Of a DNA stretch of 64,000 bases, positions 1-11,410 are shown one piece after another (positions within the stretch are counted from its first letter, which is position 1; each line of letters starts with the position of its first letter). Made by a program: the position numbers and the translations under genes. Origin of the DNA: Icerya purchasi (taxonomy: Eukaryota; Arthropoda; Insecta; Hemiptera; Monophlebidae); NCBI GenBank assembly GCA_039619475.1, contig CM077116.1, forward strand, positions 23,075,191 to 23,139,190, given 5' to 3'. The notes beneath the pieces are model-generated. The model was not told the DNA's origin, made no database searches, and saw only the letters and a list, made by a program, of their open reading frames with translations.

Positions 1-199
1 CAAAGGTAGCGTAGTTGATTAGCTAATGGTGCTTTGTTCGAATTTAAATCCTGCTGTCGCAAAAATTTTCATTTGCACTAAGTTAAAGAGCCAAAATACA
101 TCGAAGAAAACAAAAAAAGGCGTTCGAATAATCAGTATAAATTTAACATTATTTAAGAAAGTAATAATAGAATTATAATCCTCCTACATCCAATATTAT

Positions 200-590
200 A
201 AAAAACTGGCATTTCACTCCAAAGAAAATTCTTATCCTTACTTCCAACCCTTTGATTTCCCCTTACTTCGGCATTCGCTTACGTTTTAACCATTCACTGT
301 TGACTTCTCGTTTTCCTTTTGTCCTCTGAACTATGAGGTTTTCCATGATTTTAATCGTATTCTTTTTGAGTTTCCGTCTCTCTCAGATGAACAATCTATT
401 TTTTACTCTCAACTCTTAGTCACCTCCTTACTGGACTTCGTATATCTCATGTCATTTCTCTATTTAGTGTTCCTTTATATTATCCATATCCGACTGAATT
501 GCTATTTAACTGTTGATTCTTTCCTTTCTATATTGCTTCCGAGCATAGAATCTTTGTTACCGCGCCCCAAAAAAGAAGAAGAAAAAAATT
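200..590 (+). mobile_element. LINE family A 3' relic (ORF2 C-terminus)
   Basis: Translating from about 317 on the plus strand gives a decayed version of the LINE family A C-terminus: CPLNYE, then NRILFEFPSLSDE, then FYSQLL. This aligns with CPLHPDDE / DHILFECPSLVNE / LYSNLL in the better copy at 61689-62223. The fragment ends near 565-590 with GCGCCCC followed by an A-rich tail, like the ends of the sister copies. The second zinc-ligand cysteine has become Phe and the frame is broken downstream. It is a dead, 5'-truncated copy downstream of ASPP exon 838-1253. Confidence 0.6.
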
Positions 591-837
591 TGTTATATTT
601 TAGACGTCCTTCTTGACAAATTAGGAAAAAAAAGTAGGTAAATACTTCGTCATAACGCCATTACTACCTTCAAATTAATTTTAGAACTATTCGTTAAAAA
701 AAAAACCACCATATGTCCTCAATGGAGACCCCCTTCCATCCTCCCAAATACGTAGCTAATCTGTATTAAAAAATAAATGATTAAAAATTTATAGGTACGA
801 CAAAAAAACAAAGGTCACAAAAAAGCTCGCATCGTAC

Positions 838-1253
838 CTTGAATTCCCAATTGCAGCTGCATTATCGATTTCGTCAATATATTCGCCAGTTCTGGAAGAT
901 AACTTTCTACTTTTCGCAGAATCGTCGATATTATCGAACGCTGACGATAGATACGATGATTCTGAAGAAATATTATGATGCTGCTGCTGTTGCTGCTGCT
1001 GCTTCGTTAAAAAGTGATTCTGGTTTAAATACAGTCTATCATGATTAACGTATTTATCGTGCTGATCATTCTGTGACACGTATTGAGCATGAAAAGGACT
1101 TTGCCTTGGCGGTGGCGGTGGTGTTGATTTGGTAGGAGCGGCTGGTTTAGGTGGAAGGGCCGGCTTTGAAATATGATTATTATTTTCTGGCATAGAGTGA
1201 ATTGACGACGAATGTACCAAATCAGACTGCTTCCGGGAATCTTGACTGGAATT
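838..1253 (-). CDS. ASPP: ASPP internal exon (polyproline / polyQ region)
   Basis: This minus-strand exon follows a good acceptor (pyrimidine tract then CAG at 1256-1254). It opens in phase 0 with NSSQDSRKQSD. It encodes a proline-rich SH3-ligand-like stretch (KPALPPKP, then five consecutive prolines) and an eight-residue glutamine run, then an acidic Ser-rich segment ending GNS. The frame closes about 50 bases past the proposed donor AAG|GTACGA at 838/837, which is a weak donor, so this end is uncertain. Length is 416 nt, ending in phase 2. ASPP proteins have a Pro-rich segment just before the ankyrin repeats and SH3 domain, so the next exons should lie left of this window. An ASPP assignment for this exon alone would be weak. 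It rests on strand, phase and order after the coiled-coil exons. Confidence 0.62.
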
Positions 1254-2300
1254 CTGAAAGCGATTTGTTTAGATTAATTTTTTAATTTCAATATTTTTAC
1301 ACATACAAACATTTACACATCTAAGTATATATGTAAATATGTATGTAATAACACGATAAACTTGTTAAAATTTTATAGAAAACAATTGTATAATACTAAT
1401 AAACTGAATTTTATTATCAAACGAGATCAGATTGTAAGAACCTGTAGTAAACTGAATACAATCAACTTCAGCCCTAAGTGATTAATAATAATGTCAATTG
1501 CATGTATCGGCGCAGTAACACGAACAAATTTAGACGAATAAAAGCGTGAAAAAGTTCTTAATTTGTTCACTTTAATTATTTGATTATAAAGTAAATGAAA
1601 AAAAAAAAATCCAAAGAAACGTCCTTTTTTTAATTTCCATAAATATTGTTAAGTTCTTAATAACTAGAGTAGGGAGCAAATTAAAATATTATTTTGGTGG
1701 ATAAATTCAAAAATAATTGAAGTAACTGTCAGCGAAATAAGGATCGATAAAGTAAAATAAACGAAAAGAATTTTACAATAAACATACTACAGAACGGCAT
1801 CTATTATTATATAACAAATTAACTGTATTTTTTTTTTTTTTTTTGCTGTACTGCCACACATTTATTTAAGATTTCTTGTATAATTAATTACACAGCATTA
1901 ATACTCACAATACAACGAGATCAGTAAAGCAGATTCTAGATTTAGATCCTTTTATATTATTTGGGCTTATTCGTAGTAATTATATTTTTATGGAGGAATA
2001 CTCTTTTATATAATTTAAATATGTGTAATAGAATTAACAGCATAAAGCCAAGGAGGCTAAGTTAGAATTTTGTTTATTAAGGACCAATTTTTAGATTCAC
2101 CATTCCTGAAATTGAGGATGACCAATAGGAAAAGAGAGATATAAAAAACAGAAGCTCCTCTAAATGAACTAAGTTTTAATTAATCAAAAAAATAAATAAA
2201 GAAAGAAAAAAAGAAAGAAAGAAAGAAAGAAAAACTCTCGAACTTAAACACTATAAATTCTTAAAGTTTAATATTATAGAGAACTCTAGAATTTTTATTC

Positions 2301-2338
<38 letters not shown>

Positions 2339-4565
2339 TAAACTCTTTAAACATAGCGATAAAAATATCCAAATAATATCATACATAGAGCAATGTTGCG
2401 TCACTGAGATTACTGGAGTTTTTTTGATTCCCATCCAAAATCAATTTTAGCGCAAACGGTACATATGCAACCATCACATATTCGAGTTTGATTTGAAAAA
2501 TTTATTTTGGCAATAGAAGTAACCGTGTATGATAAAATTTTGCAGTTTAACTATTGTAACAAAATATTTTGTCGAAGTTATGTCTTCACCCTGAGCGACG
2601 CACAACCTAAATCTTTCAAATTACTTATTCTATTAGTTCTACTTTCTACCGATAGATGACGACACCATTTTTAAATTAAAATAGAATAACGTTGAAGCGA
2701 AAATCGAAAAATAATACTTAGAGTAAGCAATTTTCTGCAAATATAACTTCCTATATGAAGATGATTGAAAATATCGTTTTATTTTTGTTTAAAACCTATT
2801 TGTCGTATTTTTATAATTACAACATTTTTCAGTACTTCTTTTGTAATAACAATATTCGTAATCTCAATTTCTTGCTTGAGGATTATCGAATAAAATGGAA
2901 AATGACACATTTTAATTACGTTGATCACATTAACTTAGTAAAATAACCTTCAGGACGATATAAACGGTTCGAGAAATCTCGAGCTTGTTGAAGCTTACGC
3001 TGTCCCTGCGCTATCATCCCAAATCAATTTGGAGGGAAAAAAATGATAACTAATTTTAGTGCATGTTTGAATTCCATCATATTTACAAATATGAAAAAAA
3101 ATAAAAAATAAATAAATTAGAACTTGCTGGAAAATGTATTTCATCTAAACCAGATACAGAGACGATTGAGGCGCAGTCTAGAAGTAAATTAGCCGGCACG
3201 TTCATTATTTCTTTTAAAAAATTAATAAACGAACAAGACATGTAAAGTGGAAAAAATAAAGTGCATTAAACAGTCAGACCTACTGGTTTTTACATTTCTT
3301 TCATAATATTAGCGGAAAGTAAATAACGTAATGTAACTTTTTTAGGTTTAAATGGCAGAAAAGTTTGGACATGTCTATCTTTTCTTTTTTCCTCTCTTCT
3401 AATTACGCGGATCATTTGTTTGTAATAAAATATCAAAATAGTTCTAAGATGAGATATACTCTTAAAAACACTTTATATCTTATAATTATTTTATTATTCA
3501 TGATTTCAACTCAAAAAAAAATTTTATACCAGTTTTTTCATTTTTTTTTTTTTTTTTTAATATTTGGCACTATGATAGTAAACATAAAACTTACTTCTTT
3601 TACTAATTCTATTTTTAAAACTAAAATAGGTTTTACTTCGTGATATTAGCTTGCATGAAACAACGAATAATAATGTAAACACTTCAACGACGATACGGGA
3701 CATCTCGCAACGAAACAGATGTAACTGTGATAGTTTTAGTTATGAAAATAAAAATAAAAAACAGAACATTAAAAGCTAAAACTATACATTCGGGCAATTC
3801 TGACTCAGATTTTTACAGTTTTTCGAAAAATAGGTAAACAGCAGGAGCGAGATTACGAAAAGAACAAAGGGAATTATAAGAAAAAAGAAAGCAGAAAGAA
3901 TCATTTTATCTAGTAAACATCCGATTTTTTCTTGTGCGAAGAGCGAAGGGCAGCGAAACCTTTCCGTTAGTATGCGCTTAATTAAATTTTCAATTTTTAA
4001 ACATACGCTTTTTCGCCAGTAAACTTTCAAAGAACTTCGCTGGCAAGAAGAAATTTTGTAAAAAAACATCCAAGATACAACGTTATTTTTGGGAGGACGG
4101 CGGCGCTAAAACCACTGGGTCGATATAACTTCTTGGCGATAACAAGGCCGGGTCCCTAAAATCAAAAACCACGCATAACCCCACTTCTGTTAATGAATGC
4201 AATACTTATATGGATTAATGTTATACTCATATGTTTCAAAAAAAAACATGATGCCATTAAATTTTCATTTTCCTACTAATCCGAGGTCTTCGGTAATACG
4301 AGTAGTTTTATCACAAAATTTTCAGCTAACTTATTTCAATTACACACTTTAACAAATAAAAATTTAACAAAAGTTTTACAAATTACTTTACCCAACTATA
4401 CAAAAATAAATCCCTGCTTTTATAATGGGCAATTAGTAGATTAATTTTTCAAAAAATTTTTATTAAAGTAATCCTACATGAAGAAAACGCTCAATGTGCA
4501 TTTCGAATTTTTGAGAAGTCACATTTTTAAAGTACTAAAGGTAAAACCATATACATATATCATAC

Positions 4566-4603
<38 letters not shown>

Positions 4604-5126
4604 TGAAAATTTGTACTTATCAAGCTTAATATTTTGTAAAGAAATTAAGAACTAATCTAGAAATTATTCTTATTTCCTAAGTGAAGTAATTCATTGGGAA
4701 GATTTCTATAAAATATTAACGATCTGTTATATTTATTACGATTCAAATGCTCAACGTAATATGTTAATTAAATATATTTTCAGTTACAACTTCCGTTTAA
4801 AAATAACACTGTGTTAGAGTACATTTTCCGAACGGTTACATTTTCCTTGTTTCTGTACGGAGCAGAAATAAAAATGATTACTACGTTTATTTACAATGTT
4901 TCGGTTTGCTGTTTTTAGCGCTAGTGATAAACGTAGCGCTCGCGAAACGTGTTCGCGGTTAAACGACTTTGGATGACCAATGTGTTCAAAAATTTTTAAG
5001 CAATAAAAATTTAATTATTAAACTGATTTTCGTTTTGCTATAATTTATTAAAACTTCTAATTAAGTTTTTTGGAAAAAATAAATAAACAAATAAAATAAA
5101 ATAATAAATCATCATAAAAAACTTAC
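1254..5126 (-). other. ASPP: ASPP intron (about 3.9 kb)
   Basis: This is AT-rich non-coding sequence between the 79-nt and the polyQ exons. It contains a GAAA tract near 2201-2232, a TA microsatellite at 2304-2334 and another at 4571-4599. I see no reading frame with recognisable homology on either strand. Short open stretches here are AT-rich and have no motif. Confidence 0.55.
2304..2334. repeat. (TA)n microsatellite
   Basis: Uninterrupted alternating TA tract of about 31 bp inside an ASPP intron. Confidence 0.95.
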
Positions 5127-5205
5127 ACTAGTCAGAGATGCTAGGATTTGCGGTTGTACCGGCTGCACTCTAATCGAAGAGGTCTGATAAATCGGAGAAA
5201 CACTG
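5127..5205 (-). CDS. ASPP: ASPP small internal exon
   Basis: This is a short minus-strand exon with a strong donor (AGT|GTAAGT at 5127/5126). It encodes SSVSPIYQTSSIRVQPVQPQ and then ILASLTS. The nearest acceptor (TACAG at 5217) would break the frame set by the 22275-21232 exon. The downstream tandem acceptor CAGCAG keeps it: starting at 5205 (or 5202, one codon shorter) supplies the single base needed to complete the split AG|N codon. The exon is then 79 nt (1 + 26 codons) and ends in phase 0, matching the next exon. The peptide is Ser/Pro-rich with no domain. Its assignment depends on splice phase and order, and cDNA would decide between the acceptors. Confidence 0.55.
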
Positions 5206-7380
5206 CTGACTGGTTTCTGTAGATAAATAAAATAACGATAATGAAAGTCGCAAACGAGAAATGTATGTTACATACATCTCGAAATAAAGTTATCCAATTT
5301 AAATTGAGAAAATGTCAAAAAAATTTCATTAACGTAAAAATTACGATAAAAATGTTTGAATAATATCTAAACATGTTTATAATTCATTATTAATGGAGTA
5401 ATCGTACGTGCACACTAAAGGCATAGGAGATAATTGCGTCCATATCAAAACAGCCTACCGAGAATTGACCAATATTGGCCATAATAATAAACTATAAGGA
5501 TACATATATCTTTTTGCACTTACACGACTTGTATAATATGCGGAATTATGGTATACAAGTGTTATTAATTTGCCTACGATTATATAAATCATATTTTAAA
5601 ATTTTATTACGAAAAACAAAATTGACGTTTTTTAAAATGTTGATACAAGCACTTTTTTTTTTTAGGAAGAATTTAAATAAGGGGGGTTCTAACCATTTTT
5701 TGGGTAGTCCATTATTCAACGCCAGCGTTTAACCTTATGAGAGGGCAAAATTTTAATTAAATATTTCACTTCTGCGGTTGATGTTACTTTCAAAATGTAG
5801 GCCGTTCACAGAAATGCGCTTACGTCTTATAACAACACAGACAAACTGATGAAATAACTCCGAAATTAACCCTTATTTATGGTAATTACTCGACGTTTCG
5901 CCGCTTTGTTTTCAATTCAGTTAGGTCGCGAGACGTAATGAAATATTTTTAATAAACACTGATAAATACATGTTTAAGAGACTTAACGGCGAATACGAGT
6001 ACATGCAACTTAAAAAAATGTCAACGACTATCCCTTTGTCAAACAAAGAAAAATATAAATAAATACAGTGTTGTGTGCAACTTACTGCCCACGTAATATT
6101 CGAGGTATAGTTCAAGATGCTGTTCACAAAAGAATCTACACAAACTTCTGGTATCTAATAGTGGCCGTCAGGCCATCTTGCGATAGGAGAAAATTCTCAA
6201 ATAATTAAAATAAATATGAATACCACACGTCATCGTATATACTCCAACTCCGCGTTTTTCCTACGACCGCTGCTTCGGTTGAATGATTACATTTCTGTGA
6301 AACATCCTTTCTTTGTTTTATCCCCTTGGGGAAGGGTGAAATTTGGACAATTTCCTCTTTTATGAGTAGGTTTTTATACACGGTGAAAGAAGCGTATTGC
6401 GAATGGAACGTATTCAGTACAGCGTTGTTTGACGCTAGGAAGTGGATTTGTCGTTCACACTCAGTCATCGTATATTTTGATATGTGCGTACACACAGTTC
6501 GAATTTTTTCTTTATCTAAACACAAAATAGATAGAAAAAAGTTTGCAAAACATCTTTCTCAATCAAAAGTTACCGGCATGCTTGAACTTTGCAAGTATAA
6601 CTTTCTAGTAATCTATCTTACTTTCTAAAGTGCACCTCTTTGCCGTATCCTCTATGATTTATTTGAAATCGTACAGGCTTTTAAAATGGAGACTTTGTCG
6701 CTACACGAACTAAGAAAATTAGGATGTTTGTCCCAACAGTTGACTATAATTATAGCCAAATTCTTACATTGTAGACAGCTTACGTTTTTTGTTATTTTCT
6801 CGCTGTTCATAAGGTTGCAACTCCATTAAAGAGAAACAAAAAAAGAAAAAGTGTACACACGGTGATCGATCTTTTTCTGAACTTGCAAATCAATCAGTAT
6901 ATTAATGAGTTTCACAAATAAATAAAAATAAGCGCATAATATGGAAGCTACATTCGTATATATTGGAGTAATTTTTTGTATTGAACTGTTCCGGTGCTGC
7001 ACGGAACAAAACCAAAAAAATCACGAATCGAAAAATACTATTAAAATTATCTCATCCGCATAAGCCTACAGCAGCTAGTGTGTTTTAACTAGCATAATAT
7101 TTTAAATCGACGACAAATAAATACTGTGAATAAATATATTTAATTATGAACTGTCTGTTCCCAATTCTCTATATATCGTAGTTAAAAAGCGTATTACTTT
7201 TTCTTACTTTTTAATAAACCCTAAATAGAAGTAATTACTAAAACAAACAAAAAAATCCTCTCCTCTTCGTTTAATAAAGATAAAACTGATCAATCGATTT
7301 CAGCTGCTTTCGGAAAATACATACATTCATATGCTGATGAAAGTGCCATTCTTAGAGCAGAGATAATATGAAAAAAACAC

Positions 7381-7415
7381 TATGAAAAATCGTTACAAAA
7401 TGCGTAACGTTTTTA
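7381..7415 (+). repeat. Direct repeat, left copy
   Basis: This 34-bp segment (TATGAAAAAT...GCGTAACGTTTT) recurs at 8199-8232 in the same orientation with two transitions. The sequence just upstream is also loosely similar. The pair brackets about 780 bp holding a SINE head and an antisense poly-T retroelement end. Confidence 0.8.
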
Positions 7416-7504
7416 ATAAAAACCGCTATTCAAAAAGGTAAATTTATTTTTATTTTTAAGAATGACATATTTCATTGCAATTTACTCTTCGATAAGTATG
7501 GTCT

Positions 7505-7580
7505 TTGTGATAGGCTAGTTGTTAGAGCATTCGACTGCCAACTCGGTAGTCTGGGTCTCGAATCCTCTGCGACGATCAGA
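7505..7580 (+). mobile_element. tRNA-derived SINE head (tRNA-Gly-like)
   Basis: The sequence resembles a tRNA body. It has an A-box-like TAGGCTAGTTGTTAGAGC, an anticodon-arm-like CTGCCAA loop (GCC, glycine-like) and a B-box-like GGTCTCGAATCC with standard spacing. The acceptor stem does not pair, so it is not a working tRNA. This is the usual state of a SINE head or tRNA pseudogene. A long T run begins about 60 bp downstream. Confidence 0.5.
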
Positions 7581-7638
7581 AATTATTATTAGACATATTA
7601 ATAACACTTCATAAAATACGACACAAGCGTCAGGTCTG

Positions 7639-7671
<33 letters not shown>

Positions 7672-7760
7672 AAAATAAGTTGTGGGTCTCACAGGGCAAA
7701 TATGCCCGTTGTGTGAGTGCCCGACACTCTTATTAACGTTTATTCAAAAAATATATACAA
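7639..7760 (-). mobile_element. Antisense retroelement 3' end with hairpin
   Basis: A run of about 29 T (7639-7667) is the poly-A tail of a minus-strand insertion. Next to it is a hairpin at 7688-7717. Its stem pairs CTCACA with TGTGAG and GGGCA with TGCCC, with an AATA loop and a 4-nt bulge. Such stem-loops are typical of non-LTR 3' ends. No coding sequence is recognisable to the right, so the family is unknown. Confidence 0.4.
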
Positions 7761-8198
7761 TACAAAAAATTATAATTTATCTTAACTTATTTTATACTTA
7801 TAATATTAGAACTCTAGCGTTAAGATTAAGTATAAATATATAAACGCATGCAACTACGTAACACGCCCCGTAATACGTATCTGTACATTATCACATGCCG
7901 ACAGTTCAATATTTAAAATGGGAAACCTTATCTTCTTTACCACTTAATGACTGGTAAAGACACCAGGAAATCAAAAACACATACGCATGTGCAGATTGTT
8001 ATAGACATACTGAAATTGCATTTGTATAAAGTTCAAGACGTCTTAGTAAATCAAAAAGCATGTTATCTGGCAACAGGTATAAAATGTATCTCTTGATTTC
8101 TCCAGTCAGCGTGGGAATAGGCCCACCTATTTCACCAGGAGATGTCTACATCCAGCAGTGGATACATATAAATTATGTCATTCTTGCACTTGGGATAC

Positions 8199-8232
8199 TA
8201 TGAAAAACCGTTATAAAATGCGTAACGTTTTC
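8199..8232 (+). repeat. Direct repeat, right copy
   Basis: Partner of the 7381-7415 segment, about 94% identical over 34 bp. It lies just after a short tract (about 8095-8175) whose wording (AGGCCCACC... CAGCAGTGG) resembles 3' ends of insect LINEs, though that is only an impression. Confidence 0.75.
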
Positions 8233-9467
8233 CTATTACCAGTACGTTTTAAAATTTCTGTAATAATAAATAATGACTATCACTGATTATAGAAAATATT
8301 TTAGTATAATAAATTCATTTACAACTAGAATATGATGCAGTTTCCATAAACGTTAAGGAGACCTGTTCTTTAGCGAATACATTTTTTTATATATGTATAT
8401 TATAAAATCAAAAAAATAATTACATGGTATTAATTTTATAAATATCAAAAACAAAGAAAGGTCTGTTAGACACGGATACTTAATATAGGAAAATATGTCG
8501 CAACCGTTCAATTTGTACGCATGTATATGTATTATTATAACGGAAATTCTGAGAATTCGCCTTTAATCGAGAAGGTCAAAAGAGCGGTTTAGGCTGCAAT
8601 TTTCGGAATTTTCTCGCTTTAGTTTGAAATAGAAAGTCGCGTTCAATTTATTTCTCGCACCGAAGCACTGTTTCCCCGATCATAATAAGGCTAGTTCACC
8701 AATTCGGGCTTGAACGCAAACAGCCTTTCTTACTCGACCATTAACGGGCAAGTATCAAATTTCTTGAGCTAAGACCTTGCGAGTATAATCCTGAATTTGC
8801 TTCGCGGGAGAATTTTAGCAGAATTTTTAAAACAACGCAACGGCTAAACAAATTTTTCATTTTTCTCTTCGTTTTCTCTCTCTCTCTCTGTTTTGTGCCC
8901 GGAAAAAATTCAGAATGGCCCAACGCCAACAAAACTAAGCCGTTCGTTATTAAAGAAGTTAGTTCGGCGCGGTAAATTCACTCAAGCGTAGGTGATTTGT
9001 TGTGGAAAATTTTACAGCCTATTTAATTTGCGCGCGAAATCTGAGGAACAAATATGCAGTTAGCGAAAAAGGAGCCAAGGTGACAGCGGTAATTTTTTTA
9101 AATTTTATTTCCAGTTCTCCAATGGCGCATAACAACGGCCAGGCTGCTGCGGAAAATTTCATAAATTATAAACTTAACTGACAAATTAACTACTTTCCAA
9201 AATGTAAACGAAACACTGTTCTTTGACTTGGCGAAACCCGAGCCTAGCCGGAATATATTTTATCATAAACCCAGAGTGCCCTCTACACACGTACCTCATC
9301 CCCTTTACCGAAATCCCATTAAGGCTTTGTTGAGAAGTCTCACAAACCTCTGCAATTACTCCCTCGCCGCCATTCTCTTGTTAAAATAATTTCTTTCTAC
9401 CTTTTATTATCAGTATTATTTTTATTATTATTTTTAACAGCTCAAAAAAAAGAAATAAATATAGATA

Positions 9468-9472
9468 TATAC

Positions 9473-9503
<31 letters not shown>

Positions 9504-9530
9504 TTTATATATATATATGCATACACACAT
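9468..9530. repeat. Compound microsatellite (ACAT)n(AC)n(TA)n
   Basis: Consecutive ACAT, AC and TA repeats within the 16-kb ASPP intron. Confidence 0.9.
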
Positions 9531-10131
9531 TATAAAGCTACAGAAAAAAATTAACAAAAAAGGCCATAGCCAATTCTGCAGTAGCCGGAATGTTGATTTT
9601 TTTTTTAATCCGTGTATTTTCGTTATTACAATACGGAAAAACTATAAACGGCCAACATTTTAAAAATCAAGAACTTACATTTAAAAAAATGTATATATCG
9701 AGTTACAAAACAACGAATTCGAAAGAATTCCATAGCTTGTTCTGCAGTATAAAAAGTGCTGTTTTTTTTATTTTTTTTTTTTAAGCTTCGTCGCAAGAAT
9801 AGGGAAAAAATCTGAAATCTCTAAATTTCTAAATTTATGGTACCAAATTGGGAAATGGATATGTAATGTCAGTTATTTAATTAATATTCGTGTTTATAAT
9901 ATTTTTTCTCATCTTAATTAATGGGCCACCTTTAAAAAATCTCTCAAACATTTCTTTTCTCCATTTGTTTCTTTCATGTTCAGAGTTGATCAGATTCATT
10001 TCATTTCATTTAAATGTGAAGTATTTTCTTTTCGATAAGTTTTGTTTATCTTCGCAGTTTTCGACTATTTAAAATCCTTTATTGGACATAATAACCACGT
10101 ACTTTAATTTCAGTGATAATCCTCTTGTCTG

Positions 10132-10727
10132 GGGGGGGGGGTCGTTAACCGGGGACCTTTACCCAGAAACAATTAGAACAAAAAGGAATCAATTATATCT
10201 TGATACGGTCTGATATTGTTAGGGGAAAGAAACAAATAATAGGAATAATCTGCGGAGAGGGAAAAAATAGGACATAAGAGGCGCAATATGGAGTAGGAAG
10301 ACCGAGTATCAATAAAATGGAATAAAAAACAGAGCACTTAGCAGAAAGAGATGAACACTTAATAAACACACGATCAGCATTGAATGGAGAGGACAATATG
10401 GAGAAGAAACAAACGAAAAACGAAAACGGGAGGAAGATAGTATGGCTTAAAAGCGCAGACGAATAACGGAGACAACAACAGAACGACGAAGTTAAGGAAA
10501 CAAAGAGAACCCTGAATTGACAGGAAGACTAGGTTGGATAGATAGATAAAAAGAACAATTGTTAGAGAAAGAGAAAACGCATACATCCGATACCAAAGTC
10601 TGAGATGAAATACTTTGCACAGCGGAAGGAGATTAGACGCTGGGCCTTTTCTAAAGAAAAAGTGAGAAGAGGCAGCAACCTGAGCCAAGGAGTCTGCGCT
10701 TCATTACCGAAGATTCCCGGAACCTAG
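10132..10727 (-). mobile_element. LINE family A copy, 5'-truncated, with TSD and poly-C tail
   Basis: The minus strand encodes the end of the RNase H domain (GIFGNE, then ADSLAQVAASS after a 1-bp shift). It continues into the C-terminal domain (DRVFIKCSSLS, then LGLPTPYCASY and SDRIKI-stop at 10193). A perfect 10-bp repeat CTCTTGTCTG lies at 10122-10131 and 10728-10737, fixing both ends and marking target-primed insertion. On the coding strand the 3' terminus is a run of C (plus-strand G at 10131-10141) instead of poly-A. The ORF is broken and the copy is dead. Confidence 0.8.
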
Positions 10728-11274
10728 CTCTTGTCTGTTCGTTACATATAAACTCAAAATGTAGTTTATCGTAAATTTTAATTAAAATTATGAGCCTGCA
10801 AAACACGACATCCTTCCTACAATCAACTCAGTACTTGAAGCAGGTAGTAGTAATAGTACATAAGTTTATTATCTGTTTCATTGTAAGAAAAAAAAAGAAT
10901 TTAAACTGTTGTCAATGTTAGTTACCATTGAAACATAAATTTGAAGAAATAAGTATGGTTAATAGAGCATTTTAAAGAGTATTAAATTTCAAATATTTTC
11001 TCTCACATACATTACTGTGCCAACAGTTTTAGTATTTGAAATATTTTAATCTAAAATTTATTTTTTTTAATCGATGTGTTGGTATAATTAAAAAAAAAAA
11101 AACACACACACTATGCGAGCACTGCAGTACCTTTTTACTTTAAAAATACATTAATTAAAACTATTAAAAATACGAAGGGTTAAGCCGCAAAGTGGCCAAT
11201 GAGTTTAGCTCCTAATACATATAAATACACATATATCAGCGGTGAACTTTGATTTTTCTCTCGGTAATTATCTA

Positions 11275-11410
11275 AGAAGTAGCGTGGTAGCCTAGTAATT
11301 AAGGTATATGGCTACCAAACTAGATCTCATTCCAAATCCAAGACGTTCCTAGGTTTACCCGGATTAAAATAACTGGGTACCAAAGAAATTAGGAGTAGTA
11401 AAGGCGGTCG
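11275..11410 (+). mobile_element. tRNA-derived SINE, 5' half (split by LINE)
   Basis: An A-box-like GTGGTAGCCTAGTAATTAAGG at about 11284 and a B-box-like GATCTCATTCCAAATCC at about 11323 form a degenerate tRNA head. A non-tRNA body follows. The body is interrupted at 11411 by the R1-like LINE and appears to resume after 13642, ending near 13760 in TTATTTACTTACTT. Pol III-type head plus body is the normal SINE layout. No family name is claimed. Confidence 0.45.

Noticed and set aside
1..60. Possible tRNA-like boxes at the left edge
   Set aside because: GTAGCGTAGTTGATTAGC recalls an A box and TTCGAATTTAAATCC a B box, but spacing and pairing are poor and the element would be cut by the window edge.
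789..837. Extension of the polyQ exon to the in-frame stop as a final exon
   Set aside because: The tail is Phe/Leu/Val from AT-rich sequence and lacks the ankyrin-SH3 end expected for ASPP, so a donor near 838 is more likely.
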